Below are positions 50,452-59,547 of a DNA stretch of 64,000 nucleotides, piece by piece; the stretch's first letter is position 1, and the number at the start of each line of letters is the position of its first letter. The notes beneath the pieces were generated by a model, which searched no databases, was not told the origin of the DNA, and was given only the letters and a program-made list of their open reading frames with translations. The stretch comes from Bacillota bacterium (GTDB taxonomy: Bacteria > Bacillota > Clostridia > Peptostreptococcales > Acidaminobacteraceae). The position numbers and the translations under genes were made by a program. The stretch is taken from assembly GCA_024636005.1 (NCBI GenBank), contig JAGXHV010000032.1:38201-102200 (forward strand). The letters run 5' to 3'.

Positions 50452-50894
50452 TTGGATTCTCCTTTAACTGAGTTTTCAAGTTTGCTTGATGCTCTGAGCA
50501 TGACTTTTTCCATCATATCAAGTAGCATTTGTTTTTCTTCGGTAGTGAATTCCTCGAGCAGATATTTGTTCCAATCACCTAATATGCCCAAGATTATTGG
50601 GTAAAGAGCCAAACATTTTTCAGTTGGATAGACTTCCATTTGTCTCCGATTCAATACAGATGTTTTTCTTGTAACGAAGCCATTTGCTTCCAAAAGTGAC
50701 AACTGACGTGCCACATTACTTTTATTAACAAATATAATTTTTGAGAGATGATCCTGGCTAATTCCCGGATTTTGACAGATGTTGATGATATAAGTATGCT
50801 GATGTCCATTGAGTCCATATGTACTGAGCATTTCGTCCCGATACAGTACAGCGCAGCGTTCCGTACGTCCTATGTATTTCATTAACGGCTTCAT
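50448..50894 (-). CDS. MarR family transcriptional regulator
   Basis: ICQNPGISQDHLSKIIFVNKSNVARQLSLLEANGFVTRK winged helix; start MKPLMKYI after aaaggagc. Confidence 0.85.
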   Translation of the reverse strand: MKPLMKYIGRTERCAVLYRDEMLSTYGLNGHQHTYIINICQNPGISQDHLSKIIFVNKSNVARQLSLLEANGFVTRKTSVLNRRQMEVYPTEKCLALYPIILGILGDWNKYLLEEFTTEEKQMLLDMMEKVMLRASSKLENSVKGESK

Positions 50895-50912
50895 AATTAA
50901 GCTCCTTTTGAT

Positions 50913-50928
50913 TGTTGCGCGCGCAACA
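50913..50928. promoter_or_regulatory. Candidate MarR operator
   Basis: Perfect 16-bp palindrome TGTTGCGCGCGCAACA just upstream of the marR start. Confidence 0.65.
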
Positions 50929-50997
50929 TTTCGAGTCACAAAAAGAATAACATTTGGTGATTCTAAAGTCAATTCAAAAAAGAAATCTGAATTGCTG

Positions 50998-51026
50998 TTG
51001 ACAATAGTTTGGATAGGTGTTATCAT
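50998..51026 (+). promoter_or_regulatory. Promoter of cold-shock gene
   Basis: TTGACA-17-TATCAT, ~125 nt before the csp start. Confidence 0.6.
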
Positions 51027-51156
51027 AAGTTATTGCTTAAATGAATAGTAAGTAGAATTAACATGTATTATAGAGGGTACAGATTCATCGTGTCGTCCTA
51101 ATTAGAATGTTATTCGTATTACAAGATTTAAGAAAAAAAATTAGGAGGTACACATT

Positions 51157-51360
51157 ATGATGAATGGTACAGTAAAATGGTTTAACTCAGACAAAGGATT
51201 TGGTTTTATTACAGGAGAAGACGGCAGAGATGTTTTCGCTCACTTTTCACAAATCAACTCTGACGGTTTCAGAACTTTAGAAGAAGGCCAAGCGGTTACT
51301 TTTGAAGTAGCTCAAGGTCCTAAAGGTCCTCAAGCTGAGAATATCTCAGTAGTAAGATAG
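51157..51360 (+). CDS. csp: Cold-shock protein
   Basis: [33 protein letters not shown] aggaggt. Confidence 0.97.
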   Translation: MMNGTVKWFNSDKGFGFITGEDGRDVFAHFSQINSDGFRTLEEGQAVTFEVAQGPKGPQAENISVVR

Positions 51361-51367
51361 TCTTACT

Positions 51368-51406
51368 TGGCGTCATGTGCTTCGGCACATGGCGCTTTTT
51401 AATTTT
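51368..51406 (+). terminator. Terminator of csp
   Basis: ggcgtcatgtgc-ttcg-gcacatggcgctttttaattttt. Confidence 0.9.
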
Positions 51407-51420
51407 TTGAACTCAAATCA

Positions 51421-51470
51421 AAAAGGGGTGTTCTAGAAGAATCTAATTTCTTCTGGAACACCCCTTTTCT
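51421..51470. terminator. Long bidirectional terminator
   Basis: aaaaggggtgttctagaagaa...ttcttctggaacacccctttt, ~21-bp stem. Confidence 0.85.
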
Positions 51471-51473
51471 ATT

Positions 51474-54128
51474 TTAAGCTGCTAATTTACTTTTCTTTAG
51501 TAATCTTCGAACCCATTTGAGGATTTCAGCGAGCACGAGTGGGATTAAGGATAGTCCAATGACTGTTCCCCATGAGGCGATTGTAAGCGGAGCCACTTTG
51601 AACGCTCTCGCAGTAAATGGAATGGTTATAAGCAATGCCTGTAGTCCAATCCCAATTGCTATTGCTCCAAGCAATAATTTATTTGTAAATAAACCGACTT
51701 CGAAAATGGATTTCTCAAAATGTCGCATCGAAAGTGAGTAGAACAGTTGTGATGCGGCTAGAACGACAAATGCCATAGTTCGTCCATGAGTCATGGCTTC
51801 AGCAGAAATATCCTTTGAATTCAGTGTGTAACCTGTCTCGTGGATGCCGAGGTAGAATGCGAGTAATGTCAAACTACCTATAAGTATTCCACCAAGAGCC
51901 GCTTTTGCCCATGCACCTCCGGCGAAGAAACTCTCTTTCGGATCGCGTGGAGCGCGTTTCATGATATCTTTGTCACCAGTGTCAACACCAAGTGCTATTG
52001 CTGGAAGAGTGTCGGTGACGAGATTGATCCATAGAATCTGAGTTGGTAAAAGTGGAATCGGCCAGAAAAATAAAATGGAAACGACTATGGCTATGACTTC
52101 ACCTAAATTGCAGGAAAGCAGGAAAACAACTGCCTTTCTGATATTGGTGTATATGTTTCTACCTTCTTCTATAGCATGGATGATGGTTGTAAAGTTGTCA
52201 TCTGTTAGAATCATGTCAGCTGCGCCTTTTGACACATCAGTTCCAGTGATGCCCATGGCGACTCCAATATCAGCGCTTTTAAGTGATGGGGCATCGTTGA
52301 CACCATCACCAGTCATCGAGACCACATTGCCATTTGATTTGAACGCTTTTACGATCTTGACTTTATGCTCAGGAGATACTCTAGCGAAAATTTTGTATTT
52401 GTGAATATTTTTAATGAAATCTTCATCAGAAAAAGCATCGATTTCCGAACCTGTGAGACACTCCTCATAACTATCTGCCATTCCAAGCGCTCTAGCGATG
52501 GCGAAGGCTGTGGTTTTATGGTCACCAGTGATCATGATTGGAGTGATTCCAGCCGAATAAGCTTCCTCGATGGCTGCTTTGACTTCCTCTCGTGGAGGAT
52601 CGATCATGCCGACAAATCCCAGGAGGGTCATATCGATTTCCATTTTCTCAGGTGCTATGACTGAATCCACATCTTTATAAGCTGCGCCGAGAACGCGCAG
52701 GGCATCCATGGACATGGACTCTGCTAGCTCCAGATATTCTTTTTTGACGGTGTCGGTTAACGTCTCCCTTTTACCATCACGCCATACATGAGTGGAAAAC
52801 TTGAGAAGTTCATCTAGAGCACCCTTTGTGTGTACACGATAACCGTTTCCTTCTTTGTTTAGTGTGGACATGACTTTACGGTCAGAATCGAATGGTTTTT
52901 CTGCAACCCGGTTATGCTCAAGGGTCAAATCGGATTTTTCGAGTCCGAAATTTTTTCCTGCAACAACAAGCGCAATTTCAGTAGGATCACCTGTTGCTTC
53001 ATCATTTTCAAAAGTTGCATCTGTACAGAGCACCATCGTTCGAATGAGTTCGTTATAAGAACTGTCATTATCAGGGGTTTCGGCATCAATAAGCTTGCCG
53101 TTGAATAGCTTCATGACAGTCATTTTGTTTTGTGTGAGAGTGCCTGTCTTATCGGAACAGACAATATTTACAGATCCTAAAGTTTCTACTGCCGGAAGTT
53201 TCTTGACTATGGCATTGATCTTCGACATTCTTGTTACACCAAGAGCCAAAACGATGGCCACTATGGCGGCTAATCCTTCTGGAATAGCGGCAACGGCCAA
53301 ACTGATAGCAGTCAGGAACATTTCAAACAAATCACGTTTTTGGAAAAAGGCTATGACAAAGATCATCACACAGACTCCGACAGCAATGATGCCAAGTGTT
53401 TTGCCGAGCTCTTCAAGTCTCTTTTGAAGTGGGGTCAATTCATCGATATCCTCATCGAGGATTGTGGCAATCTTTCCCATTTCAGTTTTCATGCCTGTAC
53501 TGACAACAATGCCCTCGCCACGTCCATAGGTGACCAGCGTGGACATGAATGCCATGTTTTGCAGGTCACCCAGTGGAGGCTTGTCCACATCGAAGGTGAT
53601 TTTTTCATCTTTTTCAGTAGGCACCGACTCGCCTGTCAGTGCGGATTCCTCTATTTGGAGATTTGCGGATTCGATAAGACGAAGATCTGCCGGTATGTAT
53701 CGGCCGGCGTCCAGCAAAATCACATCGCCTGGAACCAATTGTTCGGAGTTGATTTCCTTAGCCTCACCATCTCTTCTCACCAAGGCTTTAGGAGTGCTCA
53801 TTTTTTGAAGAGCCTCAATAGCTTTTTCCGCTTTATGTTCTTGGAAAACGCCAATGGATGCGTTGAGAAGCACTACCGATAAAATAATGAAGGCATCTAC
53901 ATACTCACCTATGAAAATGGTTATAGCAGCAGCTCCAAGCAATACATAAATGAGAAAGTCCTTAAGTTGGGACAAAAAGGATGACAATAAGGTCTTTTTA
54001 GGTTTGCCTTTAAGTTTGTTTTCTCCATACTGTTCAAGACGTTTTATGACTTCTTGTTCGCTCAGTCCTTGTTCACTGGAGACGTCCAGTTCTTTTTTTA
54101 CTTCTTCAATGGTCTTCTTATACCACAT
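51474..54128 (-). CDS. P-type cation ATPase (Ca2+-type)
   Basis: CSDKTGTLTQNKMTVMKLF, TGESVPTEKDEK, TGDGVNDAPSLKSADIGVAMG, and VAAIPEGLAA. Confidence 0.93.
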   Translation of the reverse strand: MWYKKTIEEVKKELDVSSEQGLSEQEVIKRLEQYGENKLKGKPKKTLLSSFLSQLKDFLIYVLLGAAAITIFIGEYVDAFIILSVVLLNASIGVFQEHKAEKAIEALQKMSTPKALVRRDGEAKEINSEQLVPGDVILLDAGRYIPADLRLIESANLQIEESALTGESVPTEKDEKITFDVDKPPLGDLQNMAFMSTLVTYGRGEGIVVSTGMKTEMGKIATILDEDIDELTPLQKRLEELGKTLGIIAVGVCVMIFVIAFFQKRDLFEMFLTAISLAVAAIPEGLAAIVAIVLALGVTRMSKINAIVKKLPAVETLGSVNIVCSDKTGTLTQNKMTVMKLFNGKLIDAETPDNDSSYNELIRTMVLCTDATFENDEATGDPTEIALVVAGKNFGLEKSDLTLEHNRVAEKPFDSDRKVMSTLNKEGNGYRVHTKGALDELLKFSTHVWRDGKRETLTDTVKKEYLELAESMSMDALRVLGAAYKDVDSVIAPEKMEIDMTLLGFVGMIDPPREEVKAAIEEAYSAGITPIMITGDHKTTAFAIARALGMADSYEECLTGSEIDAFSDEDFIKNIHKYKIFARVSPEHKVKIVKAFKSNGNVVSMTGDGVNDAPSLKSADIGVAMGITGTDVSKGAADMILTDDNFTTIIHAIEEGRNIYTNIRKAVVFLLSCNLGEVIAIVVSILFFWPIPLLPTQILWINLVTDTLPAIALGVDTGDKDIMKRAPRDPKESFFAGGAWAKAALGGILIGSLTLLAFYLGIHETGYTLNSKDISAEAMTHGRTMAFVVLAASQLFYSLSMRHFEKSIFEVGLFTNKLLLGAIAIGIGLQALLITIPFTARAFKVAPLTIASWGTVIGLSLIPLVLAEILKWVRRLLKKSKLAA

Positions 54129-54241
54129 AATAACACCTCTCTATTTATAAAGTTTACTTTAATGAGGACTAAATGTCCACTCTACACCTTGTGATTTTTC
54201 TGTTATAATTGGTCTATCGAAATAACAAAATGGGGGACGAC

Positions 54242-55138
54242 ATGGATCGGAAAAAATATATTCAGGGACTTGCCATGGGCTCAAGTGCTTTTATTATGTG
54301 GGGATTATTGCCTCTTTACTGGAAGTGGGTCAGTGCAATCACACCGTATCAGATTTTTGCTCAACGTGTTGTCTGGTCATTCGTTTTTGTGGTGGTCATA
54401 TTGATTGTCATGGGAAAATGGAAGATATTCACCGGTGCACTCAAATCCATAAGAAACTGGAAACTCATCATTGCTCCGGCATTCTTTATTTCAGTCAATT
54501 GGCTTCTTTATATATGGGCAGTCAACAACAATTATATTATTGAGACCAGTCTCGGGTATTATATCAATCCTTTGGTTCTTACACTGTTCGGGCGGGTGTT
54601 CTTCAAAGAACGATTGAACAGGCTTCAAAAAGTAGGTATTGGATTCGCAGGTGTCGGTGTGGCGATTAAAACACTCACTTATGGTAGGATACCCATTATT
54701 GCCCTTGTTCTCGCAACATCTTTTGCACTTTATGGACTTCTTAAGAAAAAATCCAATTTGGATTCGATTACCGGAATGGGATTTGAGACAATGGTCATAG
54801 GAATCCCTTCACTTTTCTACCTCATAGGAATGGAAAGTTCAGGACTTGGGATTTCTGGCAATCTGCCGACTTCGTTTTGGCTCATGATCGCAATCAGTGG
54901 CATTGTAACTGCCACACCACTCATGCTTTATGCTGAGGGGACCAAAAGATTACCTCTTACAGTTGTTGGATTTCTTCAATACATTGCTCCGACCATCGCA
55001 CTTTTTATAGGCGTTTTCGTATTCAAAGAACCGTTTAACAGCATTTCACTATTTGCGTTTGTTCTCATTTGGATTGGAATTGCATTCTTCAGTTATTCAC
55101 AATACAGAATACTAAAAAGAGCTAAAATCAAAGTTTAG
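54242..55138 (+). CDS. rarD: EamA-family transporter RarD
   Basis: SAFIMWGLLPLYWKWVSAITPYQIFAQRVVWS; start at 54242. Confidence 0.92.
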   Translation: MDRKKYIQGLAMGSSAFIMWGLLPLYWKWVSAITPYQIFAQRVVWSFVFVVVILIVMGKWKIFTGALKSIRNWKLIIAPAFFISVNWLLYIWAVNNNYIIETSLGYYINPLVLTLFGRVFFKERLNRLQKVGIGFAGVGVAIKTLTYGRIPIIALVLATSFALYGLLKKKSNLDSITGMGFETMVIGIPSLFYLIGMESSGLGISGNLPTSFWLMIAISGIVTATPLMLYAEGTKRLPLTVVGFLQYIAPTIALFIGVFVFKEPFNSISLFAFVLIWIGIAFFSYSQYRILKRAKIKV

Positions 55139-55217
55139 AAAAAACATCATACATTCATCACATTTTTCATATATGATAAAGATATGAACAAAATTGAATA
55201 AAGGGAAGAGTGATATC

Positions 55218-55904
55218 GTGAATTACAAAGTACTTGTCGTAGATGATGAACCAGGAATCAGAGATGTCATAAAAGAGTATATGGGAGTATCGGGGTTTGA
55301 GATCACTGAGTCGGAAGATGGCATCAGTGCACTCAACAAACTTTACAAATCGGATTTCGATTTGGTTATTTTGGACATCATGATGCCCAAAATGGACGGC
55401 TGGAGCCTTTGCCGTGAAATTCGAAAGAGCTCCTCTGTGCCTGTAATCATGTTGACCGCCAGGGGCGAGGAATATGACAAATTGCTTGGTTTCGAACTCG
55501 GGGTGGATGATTACATAGTCAAACCATTCAGTCCTAAGGAGCTGGTCGCTAGAGCAAAAGCGGTCCTTAATCGCACTCATCCCGAAAAAACGCAGGAAGT
55601 CATTAAGTCAGTGATCACTTTTGGAAATTTAAGTGTGGATCTCGATGGGCGTAACCTGTCTTTAAAAGAGCAAAAACTCCAATTGACCCCAAAAGAATAC
55701 GATCTGATGAGTTTTTTGATGCAAAACCCCAATAAGGCGTTTTCGAGGGAACAACTTTTGACATCGGTGTGGGGATTTGATTTTTACGGTGATGATCGAA
55801 CAGTGGATACCCACATCAAAATGCTGCGTGAACATTTGGGGGACTACAGAAGTTGGATTGTGACAGTATGGGGCATAGGATATAAATTCGAACCTGAAAA
55901 GTAA
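55218..55904 (+). CDS. OmpR/PhoB-type response regulator
   Basis: VLVVDDEPGIRDVI, LVILDIMMPKMDG, and winged-helix LTPKEYDLMSFLMQNPNKAFSREQLL. Confidence 0.95.
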   Translation: MNYKVLVVDDEPGIRDVIKEYMGVSGFEITESEDGISALNKLYKSDFDLVILDIMMPKMDGWSLCREIRKSSSVPVIMLTARGEEYDKLLGFELGVDDYIVKPFSPKELVARAKAVLNRTHPEKTQEVIKSVITFGNLSVDLDGRNLSLKEQKLQLTPKEYDLMSFLMQNPNKAFSREQLLTSVWGFDFYGDDRTVDTHIKMLREHLGDYRSWIVTVWGIGYKFEPEK

Positions 55905-55916
55905 ATGGAGGACAAG

Positions 55917-57329
55917 ATGAAGGGGATCAGATCCAAACTTTGGACAGGCATGATGCTGCTCGTAGTACTCATGCTCTTGTTGCTTTGGCTTTTTCAAATT
56001 GTTTTTTTAGAGCAATTTTATAAAGGCATACAATTGAATCGTATCATAGATAAAAGTGACGTTTTGATTGAAGCGCTCTCAAAGTCAAGCGAGCTCAGTA
56101 TTGATTCAGAAATGCTTGAGAACCTTGAATCTTTTGCCTATAAAAATAACCTCAATCTTGAAGTGACGGATGATAGAGGAGGCAGCATCATTCAAATCGC
56201 TTCTGGTTCGGAGCAGCAATCTCCAGCGGGGTTCCGTAAAAGCATCAAAGAGGTGGCCTCACACGCCTTGGGTGGTGATATTGTCAACACGATTGTTGAG
56301 CATCCGAGATTCAACACACAGTTTTGGGTGTTGGCGATTCCTATCGGGAATATGAAAGTGACTGGCAGTCTCATTTTAAATGCGCCACTTGAACCCGTGG
56401 AAGAGACGGCGTCGATACTTAAGCAGCAACTGGTATACATTTCGGGCATATTGCTTATTGCGGCATTTGTGCTCGCGTATGTTATTTCTAGACATTTCAG
56501 CAAACCACTCTTTGAAATCAGTCAGGCCGCGAAAGCCATGTCAAAAGGGGATTTCTCGGTACGCATCAGGACCAATCGAAATGATGAAATCGGTCAATTG
56601 GCAAGCGATATCAATGAAATGGGCAAATCACTGGGTAAAGTTGATGAACTTAGAAAAGAATTGATAGCCAATATTTCTCATGAACTTAGAACTCCGCTCA
56701 GCTTGATCAAAGGCTATGCGGAAACCATAAAAGATGTCACTGGAGAAAATCCTGAAAAAAGGCAGAAACAACTCGGCATCATAATTGATGAATCCGACCG
56801 TCTGGCGGTACTGATTCGTGATGTCCTGGATTTATCACAACTTGAATCGGGAGTCGTTTCAATGGAAGCGAGATGTTTCAATTTGACATCAAAAATTCAT
56901 GGCATCAGTCAAAAGTTCAAGGATGTCGCCGGAGATAAAGGCATTGTGATTCTGACGGATATTGAGGCTGAAACAATGGTCTACTCAGATGAAAGCAAAA
57001 TTGAACAGATCCTCTACAATTTGATTGGAAATGCATTGATCCATTCAAAGACATCACCGGACATAAAGATAAAAGCGACTCAGGTGGATCATTATGTCAA
57101 AGTTGAAATTATCGATTCGGGAATTGGGATTCCTGAAGAGGAACTGGCCTTTATTTGGGACAGATTTTATAAAAGCACCGATTCAAAATCAGGACAGACG
57201 CAGGGGACAGGGCTAGGACTTGCTATTGTCAAACGCATCTTCGAAGCACAGGACATCAGGTATGGCGTGGAAAGCAGACCTGGAAAAGGGACTACATTTT
57301 GGTTTGAACTCAAAAAATGCACCTCATAA
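55917..57329 (+). CDS. Sensor histidine kinase (HAMP, HisKA, HATPase)
   Basis: LIANISHELRTPLSLIKGYAE, NLIGNALIHS, and GTGLGLAIVKRI. Confidence 0.95.
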   Translation: MKGIRSKLWTGMMLLVVLMLLLLWLFQIVFLEQFYKGIQLNRIIDKSDVLIEALSKSSELSIDSEMLENLESFAYKNNLNLEVTDDRGGSIIQIASGSEQQSPAGFRKSIKEVASHALGGDIVNTIVEHPRFNTQFWVLAIPIGNMKVTGSLILNAPLEPVEETASILKQQLVYISGILLIAAFVLAYVISRHFSKPLFEISQAAKAMSKGDFSVRIRTNRNDEIGQLASDINEMGKSLGKVDELRKELIANISHELRTPLSLIKGYAETIKDVTGENPEKRQKQLGIIIDESDRLAVLIRDVLDLSQLESGVVSMEARCFNLTSKIHGISQKFKDVAGDKGIVILTDIEAETMVYSDESKIEQILYNLIGNALIHSKTSPDIKIKATQVDHYVKVEIIDSGIGIPEEELAFIWDRFYKSTDSKSGQTQGTGLGLAIVKRIFEAQDIRYGVESRPGKGTTFWFELKKCTS

Positions 57330-57344
57330 GGGGTGCATTTTTCT
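57314..57344. terminator. Terminator
   Basis: aaatgcacc-tcataa-ggggtgcattttt. Confidence 0.8.
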
Positions 57345-57346
57345 TA

Positions 57347-57811
57347 TTAATAAGGGGTTCTTTCTTTGTCTTCCATATATTTATTAAATGGTGCCAAGCA
57401 TTCTTCCCTGTTTTCCTGAGTTAATTTCATGAATTCATTGGGATGTTCACGAGAGAGAACTTTATAAAGGTAATTATCATCAAAACCGATATCCGCAGCA
57501 TCCTGTCGAGTTGCTCCGTAAACGATTTTTTTAATTTTTGCCCAGTGGGCTGCGCTGTAACACATCGGACAAGGCTCGCATGTTGTGTAAAGTTCACAAT
57601 CGGAGAGGTCGAAGCGCCCCAATTTATCAGAAGCAGAACGAATCGCTACGATCTCGGCATGAGCAGTGGGATCATGTGATGAGATGACGCAATTGTGCCC
57701 GGTTGCAATTATTTCGCCATTTTGCACTATGACAGCTCCAAAAGGGCCACCATCTCTATGCTCTATGCCGATTACGGCTTCTTCTATAGCCTTTTGCATT
57801 TTATGGTCCAT
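57347..57811 (-). CDS. Nucleoside deaminase (guanine deaminase-like)
   Basis: HAEIVAIRSA and CEPCPMCYSAAHWAKI; start at MDHKMQK after aaggaggt. Confidence 0.92.
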   Translation of the reverse strand: MDHKMQKAIEEAVIGIEHRDGGPFGAVIVQNGEIIATGHNCVISSHDPTAHAEIVAIRSASDKLGRFDLSDCELYTTCEPCPMCYSAAHWAKIKKIVYGATRQDAADIGFDDNYLYKVLSREHPNEFMKLTQENREECLAPFNKYMEDKERTPY

Positions 57812-57891
57812 TTCAAACCTCCTTATTTGGTATCTATATGTAATTATACCGAAAAACAAGGAGATTATTCATTGTTAAAAAGTACTAAAAA

Positions 57892-58884
57892 CTAATAGAG
57901 TAAAAAGCGATCTGTGTTGACAACAGACATATGGATTCTCCGATTGATAACAAGCGTTCTTTCGGTCATCAATTCATCAATATGCCATACATAGTCTCTA
58001 ATAAACTTTTCTGTTTTGATGAAGTCATCCTGCTTGTCAGTGAGGACTACAATAATATATGGGTTAGTGGGATGAAGAACGATTCCAGCATCTGAAATTT
58101 TTCCGCCTTTCATATATGTGCCTGTTTTGTGGGCGACGTCATATCTGTAGTTCACTCCGCGAGGGATTCTGCTATGGAAGATGTTGTCAATCAAACTTTG
58201 GTACAATAAGGTTTGATAAGTGTTGCCTTCATTTGATCTATTGTAGATGGACTTTAGAATCAAACCGTAGTCTTCCGGTGTGAATCTGGAAATGTTGTAG
58301 GTACCATAAACTCTAAGGTTGCGCTCTAGTGACCAGTAGGCATCAAGTCCCATTTCTGAATTGATGGTGGAATTAACGATACCATCGGCTTCAAGTGTAG
58401 CATTGGCAACAGGGATGGTCAACCATCTGATCAGTTTATTGTACGCAGCTACAGAAGATGTGACGATGGAGTCTTTTATGACATCTGAAAGGACATAAGT
58501 ATCTTTGGAGAGTGGATCGTAAAGCGTCGATGAAAGCGGAATGTCATTTTTATCCATATAACGCAATGTGGCATACGCCAGAGGCAATTTAACGGCTGAT
58601 GCAGAAGAAAATTTTCCTTTGGTTTTATTAGTGGAAGGATCATACACCAAGCCATTGTTGTAGATCCACTTGTTGCCTGTGCTAAGTTCTTCAATATATA
58701 TACCAACAGTAAAATATTCAATTGTTTTATGGTTTTCTTGTACGTGCTTGAAAATTGTTTCGACTTCCCGTCCGAAATAGGTGGGTTCCAATTGGACCAG
58801 TGATTCCTCAACATAAGCAAAACCCTGAGTCGTCATGGACAGCATCAAAATCAAGGCGGACAAGAGTGGGATTTTTTTTTTCAT
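57892..58884 (-). CDS. Serine hydrolase / class A beta-lactamase-like secreted protein
   Basis: Signal peptide; SSASAVKLPLAYATLRYMD (SxxK-like) and HKTGTYMKGG (KTG). Confidence 0.8.
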   Translation of the reverse strand: MKKKIPLLSALILMLSMTTQGFAYVEESLVQLEPTYFGREVETIFKHVQENHKTIEYFTVGIYIEELSTGNKWIYNNGLVYDPSTNKTKGKFSSASAVKLPLAYATLRYMDKNDIPLSSTLYDPLSKDTYVLSDVIKDSIVTSSVAAYNKLIRWLTIPVANATLEADGIVNSTINSEMGLDAYWSLERNLRVYGTYNISRFTPEDYGLILKSIYNRSNEGNTYQTLLYQSLIDNIFHSRIPRGVNYRYDVAHKTGTYMKGGKISDAGIVLHPTNPYIIVVLTDKQDDFIKTEKFIRDYVWHIDELMTERTLVINRRIHMSVVNTDRFLLY

Positions 58885-58953
58885 AAAATCACTTCATTAC
58901 ATTTATACCCTAAATATGGTAAAATTATTATAATTATATCGAATTAATCCAAT

Positions 58954-59005
58954 TTTAACCTATTTGCAATGCGGTTGTAAGTTAGATTTGTTAAAATAGG
59001 TTAAA
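58954..59005. promoter_or_regulatory. 12-bp perfect inverted repeat in divergent intergenic region
   Basis: TTTAACCTATTT (58954-58965) and AAATAGGTTAAA (58994-59005). Confidence 0.6.
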
Positions 59006-59027
59006 TGATAATAGTAGGAGGTTTAAT

Positions 59028-59375
59028 ATGAAGAAATTATTGATTAGATGGATCATAGCGGCTGTGTCCATATATATCGCAGGGAGTATCATCAGTGGTT
59101 TTAGTGTTCTGGGATGGCAATCCGCATTTATTGCAGCAATCATCTTAGGCGTTTTGAATTTCACAATCAAACCGATTGTGACCATACTGACGCTTCCGAT
59201 AACAGTGTTGACACTGGGATTATTCTTATTCGTGGTCAACGGAATCACATTATATGTATTAGGGATGCTACTTAGTGGCATTGAAGTGACCAATCTGATT
59301 TCAGCAATCTTTGCATCCGTAGTCATTTCCATTGTGACCATGATCCTCAACAATGTACTTGGGTTGAAAGATTAA
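59028..59375 (+). CDS. YvlD/phage-holin-IV-like small membrane protein
   Basis: Four TM helices; NFTIKPIVTILTLPITVLTLGLFLFVVNGITLY. Confidence 0.88.
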   Translation: MKKLLIRWIIAAVSIYIAGSIISGFSVLGWQSAFIAAIILGVLNFTIKPIVTILTLPITVLTLGLFLFVVNGITLYVLGMLLSGIEVTNLISAIFASVVISIVTMILNNVLGLKD

Positions 59376-59446
59376 TAAAAGCGGTACAATATTTCCGCGA
59401 TTTACATTGTTATATATTTCTTTCTCAGTAATATCTCAAAATGTAA

Positions 59447-59492
59447 GCTGAGACGCTAATAAGTTTCCTTCGGAAACTTAACTACGCGAAAA
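59447..59492 (+). repeat. Family-1 intergenic repeat, copy 4
   Basis: gctgagacgctaataagtttcc-ttc-ggaaacttaactacgcgaaa. Confidence 0.9.
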
Positions 59493-59547
59493 ACAAGAGC
59501 TTCAATATTTCCGCATCGCGGAAATAAATATTGAAGCTCTTGTTTTT
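59489..59547. terminator. Hairpin following repeat copy 4
   Basis: aaaaacaagagcttcaatatttccgc-atc-gcggaaataaatattgaagctcttgttttt, long stem with small bulge. Confidence 0.85.

Noticed and set aside
57892-58884. Beta-lactam resistance gene
   Set aside because: Serine-hydrolase fold motifs only; many such proteins are peptidases or envelope enzymes, so resistance cannot be claimed.
59028-59375. Prophage holin
   Set aside because: YvlD/holin-IV-like membrane proteins are common chromosomal genes and no other phage gene is present.
11797-59492. Family-1 repeats as a CRISPR array
   Set aside because: Copies are tens of kb apart, in different orientations and without spacers or cas genes.
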